Source: Actinomycetes bacterium
Lineage (GTDB): Bacteria > Actinomycetota > Acidimicrobiia > Acidimicrobiales > RAAP-2
Reading direction: 5' to 3'
Length of the DNA stretch: 29,849 nucleotides
Assembly (NCBI GenBank): GCA_021791145.1
Contig: JAJYXE010000034.1
Span: 1 to 29,849, forward strand
Shown: positions 7,438 to 16,299 of the stretch, in pieces
Layout: every line of letters begins with the position of its first letter
Numbering within the stretch: position 1 is the stretch's first letter
The notes under the pieces: model-generated
What the model was told of the DNA's origin: nothing
Databases searched by the model: none
What the model saw: only the letters and a program-made list of their open reading frames with translations
Position numbers and translations under genes: made by a program

Positions 7438-8040
7438 TCATGCGGCGCCGGGCACCCCGGCCACCCCGGGCGTGCGGGGCGTGCGGGGCGTGCGGGGCGT
7501 GCGGGGCGTGCGGGGCGTGCGGGGCGTGCGGGTCACGCCGGAAAGGCTCGCGTCCAGCCCGTGGCGGGCGAGGAGCTCGAGGAAGTCGCGCTGGTAGAGG
7601 ACCACGACCTCCACCTCGGGGTACAGGTCGTGCATCCGCCGGATCTTCCTGTGCTTTCGGGTGACCAGTCGCTGGTCGGCCGTCGTGAGCTCGACGAAGC
7701 AACCAAGGTCAGGGAGCCAGAAGTCCGGACGGAAGCCGGCGTTCGGTGAGCCTCCCTCGTCCCATCCCAGCGCGAACTCGACCGGTTCGTACTCCCAGCG
7801 GATCCCGTGCAGGTCCAGCAGAGACGCAAAGAACCGCTCGGAGGGATGGGCGAAGCGGATCCCTGCCGCGGGGGAGGCGGAGGGATGACGCCGCCGGTGA
7901 GCGAGCCGCGCTCCCTCGCGCCGCAGCCCGCCACCTTGGTCCAAGGTGTGCTCCACGCTCACGCCGTGCGGCTCGCTCGGCGCTCGGCGAGAGCGCGATC
8001 GAGGAGCATGGGCGTGCGTCTCGCCCACGCCGTGCGGCAC
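7438..8040 (-). CDS. Small protein with PD-(D/E)XK-like nuclease-fold domain
   Basis: About 200 residues. The conserved core is FRPDFWLPDLGCFVELTT followed by RLVTRKHRKIRRMHDLYPEV and VVVLYQRDFLELLARHGL. The PDF-(x)n-VEL pattern resembles the second and third strands of PD-(D/E)XK nucleases, but the usual lysine is replaced (E-L-T), so activity is uncertain. From memory, a domain of this ELTT...TRKxRK type occurs fused to hypoxanthine phosphoribosyltransferase in some actinobacteria; I could not check this. GTG at 8038-8040 is chosen because GAGGGG stands 8 nt upstream; a later GTG near 7957 is possible. The C-terminus is a run of Thr-Pro-Arg triplets encoded by a 9-bp repeat. It lies just behind a MerR gene, probably co-transcribed. 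Confidence 0.6.
   Translation of the reverse strand: MPHGVGETHAHAPRSRSRRAPSEPHGVSVEHTLDQGGGLRREGARLAHRRRHPSASPAAGIRFAHPSERFFASLLDLHGIRWEYEPVEFALGWDEGGSPNAGFRPDFWLPDLGCFVELTTADQRLVTRKHRKIRRMHDLYPEVEVVVLYQRDFLELLARHGLDASLSGVTRTPRTPRTPRTPRTPRTPRTPGVAGVPGAA
7471..7533 (-). repeat. 9-bp tandem repeat, seven copies, encoding a Thr-Pro-Arg tail
   Basis: CGTGCGGGG repeats six times exactly from 7471 to 7524, with a seventh copy ending in T (7525-7533). Being a multiple of three, it adds R-T-P triplets to the C-terminus of the nuclease-like protein without breaking the frame. Confidence 0.97.
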
Positions 8041-8069
8041 ACCGCTCGCCCCTCGCCTGCGGATGCGGC

Positions 8070-8624
<555 letters not shown>

Positions 8625-8652
8625 CAGCCCTCCTGCGATCGTTCCGCCGGTG

Positions 8653-8658
8653 ATCGTA
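8653..8658 (-). promoter_or_regulatory. Possible -10 element of the small MerR gene
   Basis: TACGAT on the minus strand would place the transcript start about 22 nt before the ATG at 8624. Unlike most genes in the window this one keeps a leader and a strong AGGAGG site. Confidence 0.35.
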
Positions 8659-8746
8659 GCCGATGAAGTCACACCGACGTAGTTCGGGCCGAGCGATCCG
8701 CGATCCCACGGGTCGCACGGTGCCGGCGCGAGGCCGACGTCCGCCG

Positions 8747-8752
8747 TATGCT
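8747..8752 (+). promoter_or_regulatory. Possible -10 element of the FTR1 gene
   Basis: TATGCT about 48 bases before the ATG would give a leader of roughly 40 nt that contains the DtxR/IdeR-like box. TGCTCT (8749-8754) and AGAGCA (8772-8777) are inverted around it. Confidence 0.35.
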
Positions 8753-8774
8753 CTGTAGAGGGTTTCCTTCTAGA

Positions 8775-8793
8775 GCACGTTCGGAGAACCTAA
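8775..8793 (+). promoter_or_regulatory. DtxR/IdeR-like iron box upstream of the FTR1 gene
   Basis: GCACGTTCGGAGAACCTAA matches the 19-bp IdeR/DtxR consensus TTAGGTTAGGCTAACCTAA at 13 positions by my count, with the right half (AACCTAA) perfect. It ends 6 bases before the ATG, a position where a bound iron repressor would block transcription. Confidence 0.5.
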
Positions 8794-8799
8794 GCACCA

Positions 8800-9639
8800 A
8801 TGCTCGCGACCTTCGTGATCTTCCTTCGAGAGGGCGTCGAGGCGTCCATGATCGTGTCGATCCTCCTCGCCTACTTGGACCGGATCGGACAGCGCCGTCA
8901 CTTCCGCGACGTCCTGTTGGGGGTGGGCCTCGCCGTGGTGACGGTGCTCGGCGGCGGAGTCGCGGCCTATCTGCTGCTCGAGACGTACGCGGGCTCGCGC
9001 GTCCAGACGATCTTCGAGACTGCGACGTACCTGGTCGCTGCCACGGTGCTGACCTACATGACCTTCTGGATGCAGCGCCACGCTCGCAGCTTGTCCTCGG
9101 GGTTGCGCGCCAAGGCCGAGGAGGCCCTCGACGGAGGCGCACGGTGGGGCCTCGGGATCCTCGCGTTCCAGGCCGTGGGGCGCGAAGGCTTGGAGACGGT
9201 CGTCTTCACGCTCGCGATCGTCTTCGCCTCCCACGGCAAGGGGGTCATCGCGGGCGGGGCGGGCGGGCTCGCGCTCGCGCTCGGGATCGCGTTCGCGATG
9301 TACCGGCTCGGCACGAAGATCGACGTCGGGCGCTTCTTCACCGTCGTGGGCGCGCTGTTGATGGTCTTCGCCGCCGGCATCCTCGCCGACGCGGTCGAGA
9401 ACCTCCAGCAGCTCGGCTGGCTCCCGGTCCTCGGCCCGCATCTGTGGAACACGACGAGCGCGCTCTCCGAGTCCAGCTCGCTCGGCGACGTGTTCCACAC
9501 CTTCTTCGGCTACGCAGACCGCCCGACCGCGATCCAGCTGTCCGTCTACGTCGTCTACCTCCTCGTTGCGGTTGGCGCGTTCCTCCGAGGCCGGCACCGG
9601 GCGAGCCGGCGACCGGCGGCTGGAGAGGTGCACGCGTAG
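8800..9639 (+). CDS. FTR1-family high-affinity iron permease
   Basis: The 279-residue membrane protein has the duplicated FTR1 core with both REXXE iron-binding motifs: REGVE at residues 10-14 and REGLE at 128-132. About seven hydrophobic segments follow the expected 4TM plus 3TM plan. It carries iron across the inner membrane, in this family usually ferric iron after oxidation at the surface (EfeU/FTR1). EfeO and EfeB partners are not adjacent. The gene is monocistronic, convergent with thiG 60 bases downstream. An iron-box-like sequence directly before the ATG suggests repression by a DtxR/IdeR-type protein in iron-replete cells. ATG at 8800 puts the first REXXE at the usual distance from the N-terminus. 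Confidence 0.93.
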   Translation: MLATFVIFLREGVEASMIVSILLAYLDRIGQRRHFRDVLLGVGLAVVTVLGGGVAAYLLLETYAGSRVQTIFETATYLVAATVLTYMTFWMQRHARSLSSGLRAKAEEALDGGARWGLGILAFQAVGREGLETVVFTLAIVFASHGKGVIAGGAGGLALALGIAFAMYRLGTKIDVGRFFTVVGALLMVFAAGILADAVENLQQLGWLPVLGPHLWNTTSALSESSSLGDVFHTFFGYADRPTAIQLSVYVVYLLVAVGAFLRGRHRASRRPAAGEVHA

Positions 9640-9699
9640 GCCCCGGCGACCGGCTCGGACAAGCCCTCGGCAAGCCTCGAGAGCGAACCTCGGAGAACC

Positions 9700-10539
<840 letters not shown>

Positions 10540-10555
10540 CCTGGCGTCGACGTCG

Positions 10556-10650
10556 GAGCTCCGCGACCGCACGGGAGCTCCGCGACCGCACGGGAGCTCC
10601 GCGACCGCACGGGAGCTCCGCGACCGCACGGGAGCTCCGCGACCAGACGG
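10556..10650 (+). repeat. 19-bp tandem repeat, five copies, between thiG and thiD
   Basis: The unit GAGCTCCGCGACCGCACGG occurs perfectly four times (10556-10574, 10575-10593, 10594-10612, 10613-10631) and once with two changes (10632-10650). The array fills almost the whole gap between two divergent promoters and touches the -10 element of thiD. Confidence 0.97.
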
Positions 10651-10656
10651 TAGCGT
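10651..10656 (+). promoter_or_regulatory. -10 element of thiD, leaderless arrangement
   Basis: TAGCGT directly follows the fifth 19-bp repeat and ends 7 nt before the ATG at 10664. A -35 region would have to lie in the repeats. Confidence 0.45.
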
Positions 10657-10663
10657 CGAGGCG

Positions 10664-11470
10664 ATGACCCCGAAGGTCGCCCTGACCATCGCGGGCTCGG
10701 ACTCGGGCGGCGGGGCCGGGATCCAGGCCGACCTCAAGACCTTCGCGGCTCTCGGCGTCTACGGGACCTGCGCCGTCACCGCCGTGACCGCCCAGCACAC
10801 CGCCGGGGTGCTGCGGGTCCTGAGCATCGACCCCGACATGGTGCTCGCGCAAGTCCACGCGGTGCTGGAAGACCTGCAGCCCGCAGCTGTGAAGACGGGC
10901 ATGCTCGCCAACCCCGAGATCGTGAAGGCCGTCGCGGACCTGGCGGCGCGCGGCGCGCTCCCGAACCTCGTCGTGGACCCGGTGCTCGTCTCGACGAGCG
11001 GCCACTCGCTCATGGACGAAGGCGGCATCCATGCGTACCGCGAGCTCCTCTTCCCCCACGCGCTCGTCGTGACGCCGAACCTGCGGGAGGGCGCGTTGCT
11101 CATGGGTGTCGACGTGCGCGAGCTGCGCAGCGTGGAGGCGATGATCGAGCTGGCCGTGGAGCTCCGCAAGCTCGGACCCCGAACGGTCGTCCTGAAAGGC
11201 GGGCACCTCGAGCACGGTCCCTCCCCCGACGTGGTCGTCGGGACGGAGGGCACCGCCGTCTTGGAAGCCGGACGCGTCGACACTGTGAACGACCACGGGA
11301 CCGGTTGCTCGCTCTCGGCGGCCGTCGCCGCGCAGCTCGCTCTCGGGGCGACCCCGGCTCGGGCGGTCGAGCGCGCCAAGTCCTACGTGCACGCCGCGCT
11401 CGAGGGCGCGGCCTCCTGGAGGCTGGGAAGCGGCCACGGCCCGATCGACCACTTCGGCTGGGGCCCGTGA
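10664..11470 (+). CDS. thiD: Hydroxymethylpyrimidine/phosphomethylpyrimidine kinase
   Basis: This 268-residue ribokinase-fold enzyme phosphorylates HMP and HMP-phosphate in thiamin synthesis. It begins [20 protein letters not shown], the normal ThiD opening, with [20 protein letters not shown] next, [23 protein letters not shown] and the C-terminal anion-hole motif [15 protein letters not shown]. The size is typical of ThiD without a fused ThiE or TenA domain. Its promoter element ends 7 nt before ATG. The stop codon overlaps the GTG of the next gene (GTGA). Together with thiG it supports supply of TPP, the cofactor of KorB encoded further along. Confidence 0.97.
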   Translation: MTPKVALTIAGSDSGGGAGIQADLKTFAALGVYGTCAVTAVTAQHTAGVLRVLSIDPDMVLAQVHAVLEDLQPAAVKTGMLANPEIVKAVADLAARGALPNLVVDPVLVSTSGHSLMDEGGIHAYRELLFPHALVVTPNLREGALLMGVDVRELRSVEAMIELAVELRKLGPRTVVLKGGHLEHGPSPDVVVGTEGTAVLEAGRVDTVNDHGTGCSLSAAVAAQLALGATPARAVERAKSYVHAALEGAASWRLGSGHGPIDHFGWGP

Positions 11471-12099
11471 GCGCGTGGCACGTCCCTCGGGCGGCCCCGG
11501 GGCCCGAGACGGCGGGCCCCGGCGAGCTCCCGGCCCGGCGCACGCAGGGGCCGAGCGTCCGTCCCGCGATGGTCGTCGTGGGGCTCGCGCTCCTCGTCGT
11601 CCTCGTCTTCGGGATCGGCGCCGCGCTCACCAACAACCCGACCCCGAGGCCTCCGCGACCTGCGGCGGTCACGGGAACCGGCCTCGTGGCCGAGCCGTCC
11701 GCCGCCACGCTCCGCCCGATCGAGATCCTCGGGACACCTCCGGCGGACGTCCTCGACGCCCTCGTGCTCCCCAGGGGCGCTCGCGTGGTGTCCGACTCGC
11801 CGTGGAGCGGGACGACACAGTACAACGGCACGATGTCGTTCCGGCTCGCCGCATCGCAGGCCCAAGTCGTGGCCTTCTTCCGCACCGAGCTGCGCGCGCA
11901 CCGATGGTCGCCCGTGAGCGTAGGTCCCGCCCACGGGGACCGGGAGGCCATCGAGCTGCTCGCGCAGCGCGCGAGCAGCGACGGATGGTTCTGGGAGGCC
12001 GGCGTCGTGGTCTTCCCGACGACCTTCGGCCACCGGCCCGCGTCCAGGGACACGACCCGGTTCAGCGTCGACCTCTACGAGCTTCCCGACGCGACCTGA
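11467..12099 (+). CDS. Single-pass membrane protein of unknown function
   Basis: This 210-residue protein has a short N-terminal tail, one hydrophobic segment at residues 35-54 (AMVVVGLALLVVLVFGIGAAL) and an extracytoplasmic domain starting after a Pro-rich linker (NNPTPRPPRP). The outer domain contains YNGTMSFRLAASQAQVVAFFRTELRAHRWSPVS, which reads as a small alpha/beta fold. No lipobox is present. It is translationally coupled to thiD by a GTGA overlap, which may be only operon convenience. Its last 25 bases overlap, convergently, the end of the GT-C-like gene on the other strand. I do not recognise a family. Confidence 0.8.
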   Translation: MSAWHVPRAAPGPETAGPGELPARRTQGPSVRPAMVVVGLALLVVLVFGIGAALTNNPTPRPPRPAAVTGTGLVAEPSAATLRPIEILGTPPADVLDALVLPRGARVVSDSPWSGTTQYNGTMSFRLAASQAQVVAFFRTELRAHRWSPVSVGPAHGDREAIELLAQRASSDGWFWEAGVVVFPTTFGHRPASRDTTRFSVDLYELPDAT

Positions 12100-13589
12100 G
12101 ACACGAGCACCCCCGGGGCCGCCTCCACCGCCGCCTCGGGCTCGCCTGCCTCCACGGGCTCGGCAGAGGAGAGCATCGCCGCCCAGGCGAAGAAGTCGAC
12201 CGGGTAGAGCAGGTAGCCAACGCGCGTGGCGGGAGCGAACAGGATGGCCACGAGCATCGCCCAGCCGGCGAGCGTCACGACCTCGGCCGTGGTGACCGGC
12301 GGGCGCCGCCACAGCCTGCGCACGAGCAGCGTGCCGCCGATCGCGGCCACGACGAGCGGAACGGCGGCGTGCAGCGCCGGGAGCTCGGTGACGAGCACGT
12401 GCCCGGGGAGGTTGCTCGCCGCCGGCGAGGCGACCCCGGAAAGGCCGAGCGGGAACAGGATCACGTTGTCGACGAACGCGCGCGCGTTCCAGATCGCGAA
12501 CGGCACGACGACCGGGCCGGCGACGGCCGAGATCCCGAGCAGCATCCGCCCGGGCGCACGGCTCCCGGAGCGGTCGCGCGCGCAGAACAGCGCGAGCGCG
12601 GCCAGCGGCCACGCAGTGAACTTCATCGCAGAGACGACGCCGAGCACGACGCCGCTCCAGCCCGGCTCGCGACGCTGCGCGAGGACGATCGCAAGCAGCA
12701 AGAACGCGACGATCGGCATGTCGTCGCCACCGGTCGCGAGCGGGAGGGCCGCGGTCGGCAGGACGGTCAGGAACTGCAGGACCCGGATCTTGCGATCCCT
12801 CGGGGCGCGCAGGAGCAGCAACGCGGCTCCCACCACGAGGAGCGTGACGATGCTGAAGAGCACGCGGGTGTCGGTCACCCGCACCGGGCCTTTGCCGATC
12901 TTCGGCAGCCCGAACACCGCCATGAGCGGGAGGTAGGGGAAGAACGACTCGAAGCTCGGCTCGCCTCGCACTGCCTCGTGCACCACGCCGTCGCGCACGG
13001 TGGCCTGGTACACGTCCTTGCCGTGGGCGAGCAGCTCTCCCGCCTGGGCGATCACCGGGACCTCGGGTTGGACGTGGGAGAGCGTCGGGCCGTCGTTGCG
13101 CAGCGAGACCTCCGCTGCGAGCGGCGCGAGCGCGGTGCCCACCAGCAGGAACAGCAGGATCCACACCCGAGCCGGCCCCCAGTGGGAGCCGCGCTCGCCG
13201 GTCGCGCCCCGCTTGCTCCGGCGCCGCCCGAGGTAGGCGGAGGCGAGCGCGCCGCCTGCGTACGGACCGATCGCGAACCACGCCCAGACGCGGTAGCCGG
13301 GAAGCCCCGCGAAGATCCCGGTCAGCATCGCGAACAGGGCTGCCAGGCCGTACAGCACCGCGTCGCCACCCTCAGGGCTCCACGCGGTCATGAGCGTGCT
13401 CGAGGTGCGCCGCGCCCAGCCCAACGCGCGCTCGGCGGTGCGTGCGCTCCAGGCGACCGGGGCAACGCTCGCCCAGCTCGGCGCGCGGAAGCGGGTATCG
13501 GGCCGTGCCTTCACGGCGCGCGTGCCCGTCGAGGACCGATCCACCGGGGACCCGCCCGTCGAGGACCTGTCCACCGAGGACGTGCCCAC
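12075..13589 (-). CDS. Polytopic membrane protein, GT-C/GT87 (DUF2029)-like glycosyltransferase
   Basis: This 504-residue protein has about ten hydrophobic segments. A non-membrane loop after the second or third helix reads VIAQAGELLAHGKDVYQATV and later SFFPYLPLMAVFGLP, matching the layout of GT87-type mannosyltransferases that use polyprenyl-phosphate sugar at the outer membrane face (xxxAxxLLxGxDVY then YxPL). LATGGDDMPIVAFLLLAI and VVSAMKFTAWPLAALALF agree with that family. The usual first-loop acidic residue is not clearly placed, so the function remains probable only. The N-terminal tail holds a 10-residue repeat (SSVDRSSTGG, SPVDRSSTGT) from a 30-bp DNA repeat, so a later start is possible. 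It is monocistronic. Confidence 0.65.
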   Translation of the reverse strand: MGTSSVDRSSTGGSPVDRSSTGTRAVKARPDTRFRAPSWASVAPVAWSARTAERALGWARRTSSTLMTAWSPEGGDAVLYGLAALFAMLTGIFAGLPGYRVWAWFAIGPYAGGALASAYLGRRRSKRGATGERGSHWGPARVWILLFLLVGTALAPLAAEVSLRNDGPTLSHVQPEVPVIAQAGELLAHGKDVYQATVRDGVVHEAVRGEPSFESFFPYLPLMAVFGLPKIGKGPVRVTDTRVLFSIVTLLVVGAALLLLRAPRDRKIRVLQFLTVLPTAALPLATGGDDMPIVAFLLLAIVLAQRREPGWSGVVLGVVSAMKFTAWPLAALALFCARDRSGSRAPGRMLLGISAVAGPVVVPFAIWNARAFVDNVILFPLGLSGVASPAASNLPGHVLVTELPALHAAVPLVVAAIGGTLLVRRLWRRPPVTTAEVVTLAGWAMLVAILFAPATRVGYLLYPVDFFAWAAMLSSAEPVEAGEPEAAVEAAPGVLVSQVASGSS

Positions 13590-13590
13590 T
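13521..13590 (-). repeat. 30-bp tandem repeat in the N-terminal tail of the GT-C-like gene
   Basis: Units at 13521-13550 and 13551-13580 are near identical, and a partial copy starts at 13581. The period is ten codons and yields (S-x-V-D-R-S-S-T-G-x) twice. Confidence 0.85.
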
Positions 13591-13630
13591 GGGGAGCAAC
13601 GTTACCCGCTGCCCCGAACGCGCAGGCCCC

Positions 13631-13636
13631 TACAGT
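13631..13636 (+). promoter_or_regulatory. -10 element of the AcuI-like gene, leaderless arrangement
   Basis: TACAGT, 7 nt before the GTG at 13644. Confidence 0.55.
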
Positions 13637-13643
13637 GTGCCCC

Positions 13644-14648
13644 GTGCCCTGGCGTGCCTTCCTGGCCACCCGCGCCGACGACGCGGTCCTCGCCGGTGTC
13701 GAGCAGCTGGACGACGACGAGCTCCCCGATGGCGACGTGCTCGTGGAGGTCGAGTGGTCGGCGGTCAACTACAAAGACGCCATGGTGACCCTCCCGGGCA
13801 ACCGGGTCGCCCGCAGGTCGCCGCTGGTGCCCGGCATCGACCTCGCCGGGCGGGTCCTCGAGAGCGACGACGAGAGCGTGCCTGCGGGCAGCGCGGTGCT
13901 CGTCCACGGCTACGACCTCGGGGTCGCCCGGCACGGCGGGTTCGCGACGAGGGCTCGCGTGCCTGCCACATGGGTCGTGACGCTGCCGGACGGCCTCAGC
14001 ACGCGACGCGCGGCCACGATCGGGACTGCAGGGTTCACCGCGGTGCTCTCGTTGGACAAGCTCCGGCGAGCCGGCCTGCACCCCGGTCAAGGCCGGGTGC
14101 TCGTCACGGGAGCATCGGGAGGCGTCGGCAGCATGGCGGTCGCCGCGCTCGCCGCAGCGGGCTACGAGGTCGTCGCCAGCACCGGCAAGCAGGCCGCGCA
14201 CGACTACCTGCGCGCGCTGGGGGCGTCCGAGGTGATCGGTCGCGACGGCATCGCAGGCAGCGGACGCGTGCTGTCCGACGAGCGCTGGGCGGGCGCGGTC
14301 GACTGCGTGGGCGGCGAGACGCTCGCAGCGGTGCTGCGGGCACTGGGCTACGGGGGCGCGGTCGCCGCAAGCGGCCTCACGGCGGGGAGCTCGCTCGAGA
14401 CGACCGTCTACCCGTTCATCGTCCGCGGAGTGGCACTGCTCGGCGTCGACTCCGTCAAGACGCCGATCGAAGAGCGCCGGCGCATCTGGGCGACGATCTC
14501 CGAAGTCCTCCCCGGCTCGGCAGTCGACACGATGGTCTCGAGGGAAGTCGGTCTGGACGAGCTGCGCGGCGCGCTCGACGACGTCCTCGCCGCGCGTGTG
14601 CAAGGGCGCGTGCTCGTGCGCCCTGCAGCGACGGACCCTCCGCGCTGA
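13644..14648 (+). CDS. AcuI/YhdH-type quinone oxidoreductase-family reductase (acryloyl-CoA reductase-like)
   Basis: The 334-residue medium-chain dehydrogenase/reductase has the zinc-free YhdH/AcuI signature: VEWSAVNYKDAMVTLPGNRVARR (from about residue 37) then PLVPGIDLAGRV. The Rossmann motif VTGASGGVGSMA is at 154-165, binding NADPH. The family reduces acryloyl-CoA to propionyl-CoA or related enoyl substrates, often clearing toxic acryloyl-CoA. The GTG at 13644 is preferred over the upstream in-frame GTG at 13635 because TACAGT then sits 7 nt away and VPWRAFLATRADDA lines up with family N-termini. No neighbouring gene of propionate or DMSP metabolism is visible, so the substrate is open. 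Confidence 0.85.
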   Translation: MPWRAFLATRADDAVLAGVEQLDDDELPDGDVLVEVEWSAVNYKDAMVTLPGNRVARRSPLVPGIDLAGRVLESDDESVPAGSAVLVHGYDLGVARHGGFATRARVPATWVVTLPDGLSTRRAATIGTAGFTAVLSLDKLRRAGLHPGQGRVLVTGASGGVGSMAVAALAAAGYEVVASTGKQAAHDYLRALGASEVIGRDGIAGSGRVLSDERWAGAVDCVGGETLAAVLRALGYGGAVAASGLTAGSSLETTVYPFIVRGVALLGVDSVKTPIEERRRIWATISEVLPGSAVDTMVSREVGLDELRGALDDVLAARVQGRVLVRPAATDPPR

Positions 14649-14678
14649 TCGCGCAGCGTGCCGGGGATCAGCCGGGGA

Positions 14679-15182
14679 TCAGCTGCTGAAGTCTTCGGGC
14701 TTGATGGAGTCGAGGAACTGGCGGAACTGGCCGACGAGCTCGTCGGGGCTCTCCTCGTCCTCGTCGTCGGAGGGCTCGATCGCGATCAGGATGCCCTCGG
14801 CGTCCATCAGGTCGTCGGCCACGTACAGCGGGCTGCCCGTGCGCACGGCGAGCGCGACCGCGTCGGAGGGCCGGCTCGACACGACCGATCGCTCGCCGCC
14901 ACGGCGCAGCTGGAGCTCGGCGAAGTAGGTGGAGGAACGGAGCTCGGTGATCACGACGCGCTCCACCAAGACATCGAGCGACGAGAGGATGTCCCGGATG
15001 AGGTCATGGGTCATCGGCCGGGGCATCGTGACGCCCTGCAGCGCGTACGCGATCGCGGCGGCCTCCGGGGTGCCGATGAAGATCGGCAGCGTGCGCCCTT
15101 CCCCTTCGGTCTCCTGGAGCAAGAGCACCGGGGTGTTCGACTGGAGGTCGACCCGGACAGCCCTCAGGCGGACTTCGACCAT
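14679..15182 (-). CDS. BFN domain (DUF151) bifunctional nuclease-family protein
   Basis: This 167-residue protein contains the DUF151/BFN domain: TPVLLLQETEGEGRTLPIFIGTPEAAAIA near the N-terminus, then RPMTHDLIRDIL and SSRPSDAVALAVRTGSPLYV, all conserved. The C-terminal 35 residues are acidic and end QFRQFLDSIKPEDF, a recurring actinobacterial tail. Some members of the family have nuclease activity in plants; the bacterial role is not established. Its ATG (15180-15182) is 6 nt after TACATT, a leaderless arrangement. The gene lies next to ftsR, as Rv1829 does next to Rv1828 in mycobacteria. Confidence 0.93.
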   Translation of the reverse strand: MVEVRLRAVRVDLQSNTPVLLLQETEGEGRTLPIFIGTPEAAAIAYALQGVTMPRPMTHDLIRDILSSLDVLVERVVITELRSSTYFAELQLRRGGERSVVSSRPSDAVALAVRTGSPLYVADDLMDAEGILIAIEPSDDEDEESPDELVGQFRQFLDSIKPEDFSS

Positions 15183-15188
15183 GAGAGC

Positions 15189-15194
15189 AATGTA
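15189..15194 (-). promoter_or_regulatory. -10 element of the BFN gene, leaderless arrangement
   Basis: TACATT on the minus strand, 6 nt before ATG. It is the closest in the window to the TATAAT-type consensus. Confidence 0.6.
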
Positions 15195-15227
15195 GCGTGG
15201 CCTCGGCAGCGGTGTGCGGCGTGCGGC

Positions 15228-16271
15228 TCAGCCGCCAAGCTGCCGCCGGAGCTGGGTACGGAAAAGCGAGGCCCGCATGCTCTGGCCCAGCCTCGCGAGG
15301 TCGGCGGCCGCGTCGACGGCACGCTGGCGCGCCTCGGGGTTGCGCTGCCGCAGCAGGGGCATGATGACCTGCTCGACCAGGCCGACCTCACGGTCGACCG
15401 CGTTCCGGTACATCCGCAGGTGCCGCGGCTCGACGCCATAGCGGCCGAACTCGACCACGAGCTTACCGATGGTGAGGGCCTCTTCGTCGTAGAACCCCCC
15501 GCCCCCGACGAGCATCTTCGACACGAGCCCGAGCGCCTCGAGCGACGCGACCAGCTCGGGGGTGAGCCCGGTCGCCGCGCACAGCTCCTCGAGCGTGAGG
15601 CTCACCCCGGACACCGCCGGACCGAGCAGGTCGGCGGCGACGCCGGGCGGGCCCGGTGGGGTCGATCCCCTGAGCGCCGCGTCCGCGACATGCGCGCCGG
15701 CGCGAAGTCGCTGCGGCTCGCCAGCCTCCCGGGCGCGCTCGACCCCCTGAGCGGGTGGCACCGGCGGCGCGGGTGGCACCGGCGACGCGGGTGGCACCTC
15801 AGCGGGTGGCACCGGCGACGCGGGCGGCACCGCGGACGCGGGCGGCGCCTCGGGCTCGGCCGACCCGTTGCCGACCGGTGAGCCGGCATCGGTCCCGGCG
15901 TGGGCCTCTGCGCGCGTCCCCGGCTCGTGCGCCGAAGCGGGGTCTGCCTCCGAGCGCCGGCCCTCCGGCTCGCCGTCCGGGACCGGCTCGTCGTCGGGCG
16001 GCACGCCGTTGCCCGCCGCCGCGAGCCGGTCGCGGATCACCTTCAGAGGAAGGAACTGGTCGCGCTGCTTTCGGAGCACCCAACGGAGCCGGGCGACGTC
16101 GTCCTCGTAGAACTTGCGGTACCCAGACGGGGACCGCTCTGGGTCCACGAGGCCCTGGCTCTCCAAGAAGCGGATCTTGGAGATCGTGACGTCGGGGAAC
16201 TCCTCGCGGAGCAGGCTCAGGACGTCGCCGATCGACAGGTACGAACGTCCGCCCATCACCCGCGCCACCAT
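15228..16271 (-). CDS. ftsR: MerR-family regulator of the FtsR type
   Basis: The 347-residue protein has a MerR-like winged helix at residues 10-85 (YLSIGDVLSLLREEFPDVTISKIRFLESQGLV, then SPSGYRKFYEDDVARLRWVL), matching FtsR of Corynebacterium and Rv1828 of mycobacteria, which regulates ftsZ and related genes in the former. The C-terminal domain (about 225-347) has TLEELCAATGLTPELVASLEALGLV and RHLRMYRNAVDREVGLVEQ, also family features. Between them is an unusually long Pro/Ala/Glu-rich linker (86-220) containing VPPASP repeats. ATG at 16271 has GGAGGG 7 nt upstream. It follows the GarA-like gene by 28 bases and is likely co-transcribed with it. Confidence 0.9.
   Translation of the reverse strand: MVARVMGGRSYLSIGDVLSLLREEFPDVTISKIRFLESQGLVDPERSPSGYRKFYEDDVARLRWVLRKQRDQFLPLKVIRDRLAAAGNGVPPDDEPVPDGEPEGRRSEADPASAHEPGTRAEAHAGTDAGSPVGNGSAEPEAPPASAVPPASPVPPAEVPPASPVPPAPPVPPAQGVERAREAGEPQRLRAGAHVADAALRGSTPPGPPGVAADLLGPAVSGVSLTLEELCAATGLTPELVASLEALGLVSKMLVGGGGFYDEEALTIGKLVVEFGRYGVEPRHLRMYRNAVDREVGLVEQVIMPLLRQRNPEARQRAVDAAADLARLGQSMRASLFRTQLRRQLGG
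15754..15846 (-). repeat. Imperfect tandem repeat (about 18 bp) in the ftsR linker
   Basis: Units of the form GGGTGGCACCGGCGACGC recur about five times, with insertions and deletions of multiples of three. They encode the VPPASP/VPPA series. The linker is therefore length-variable by slippage without loss of frame. Confidence 0.85.
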
Positions 16272-16299
16272 CTCGGTGCCCTCCCCCCTTCGCCGGCGC

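Noticed and set aside
8625..8672. N-terminal extension of the small MerR protein from a start at 8672
   Set aside because: AGGAGG lies 4 nt before ATG 8624, and the extension covers the likely promoter TACGAT.
10556..10650. CRISPR array
   Set aside because: The units abut each other with no spacers, and no cas genes are present. The same applies to the other repeat arrays.
11475..14648. A plus-strand open frame of over 1000 codons ending with the AcuI-like gene
   Set aside because: Everything before 13644 is Arg-rich shadow of the membrane protein genes. The enzyme domain starts at 13644, where a -10 element also sits.
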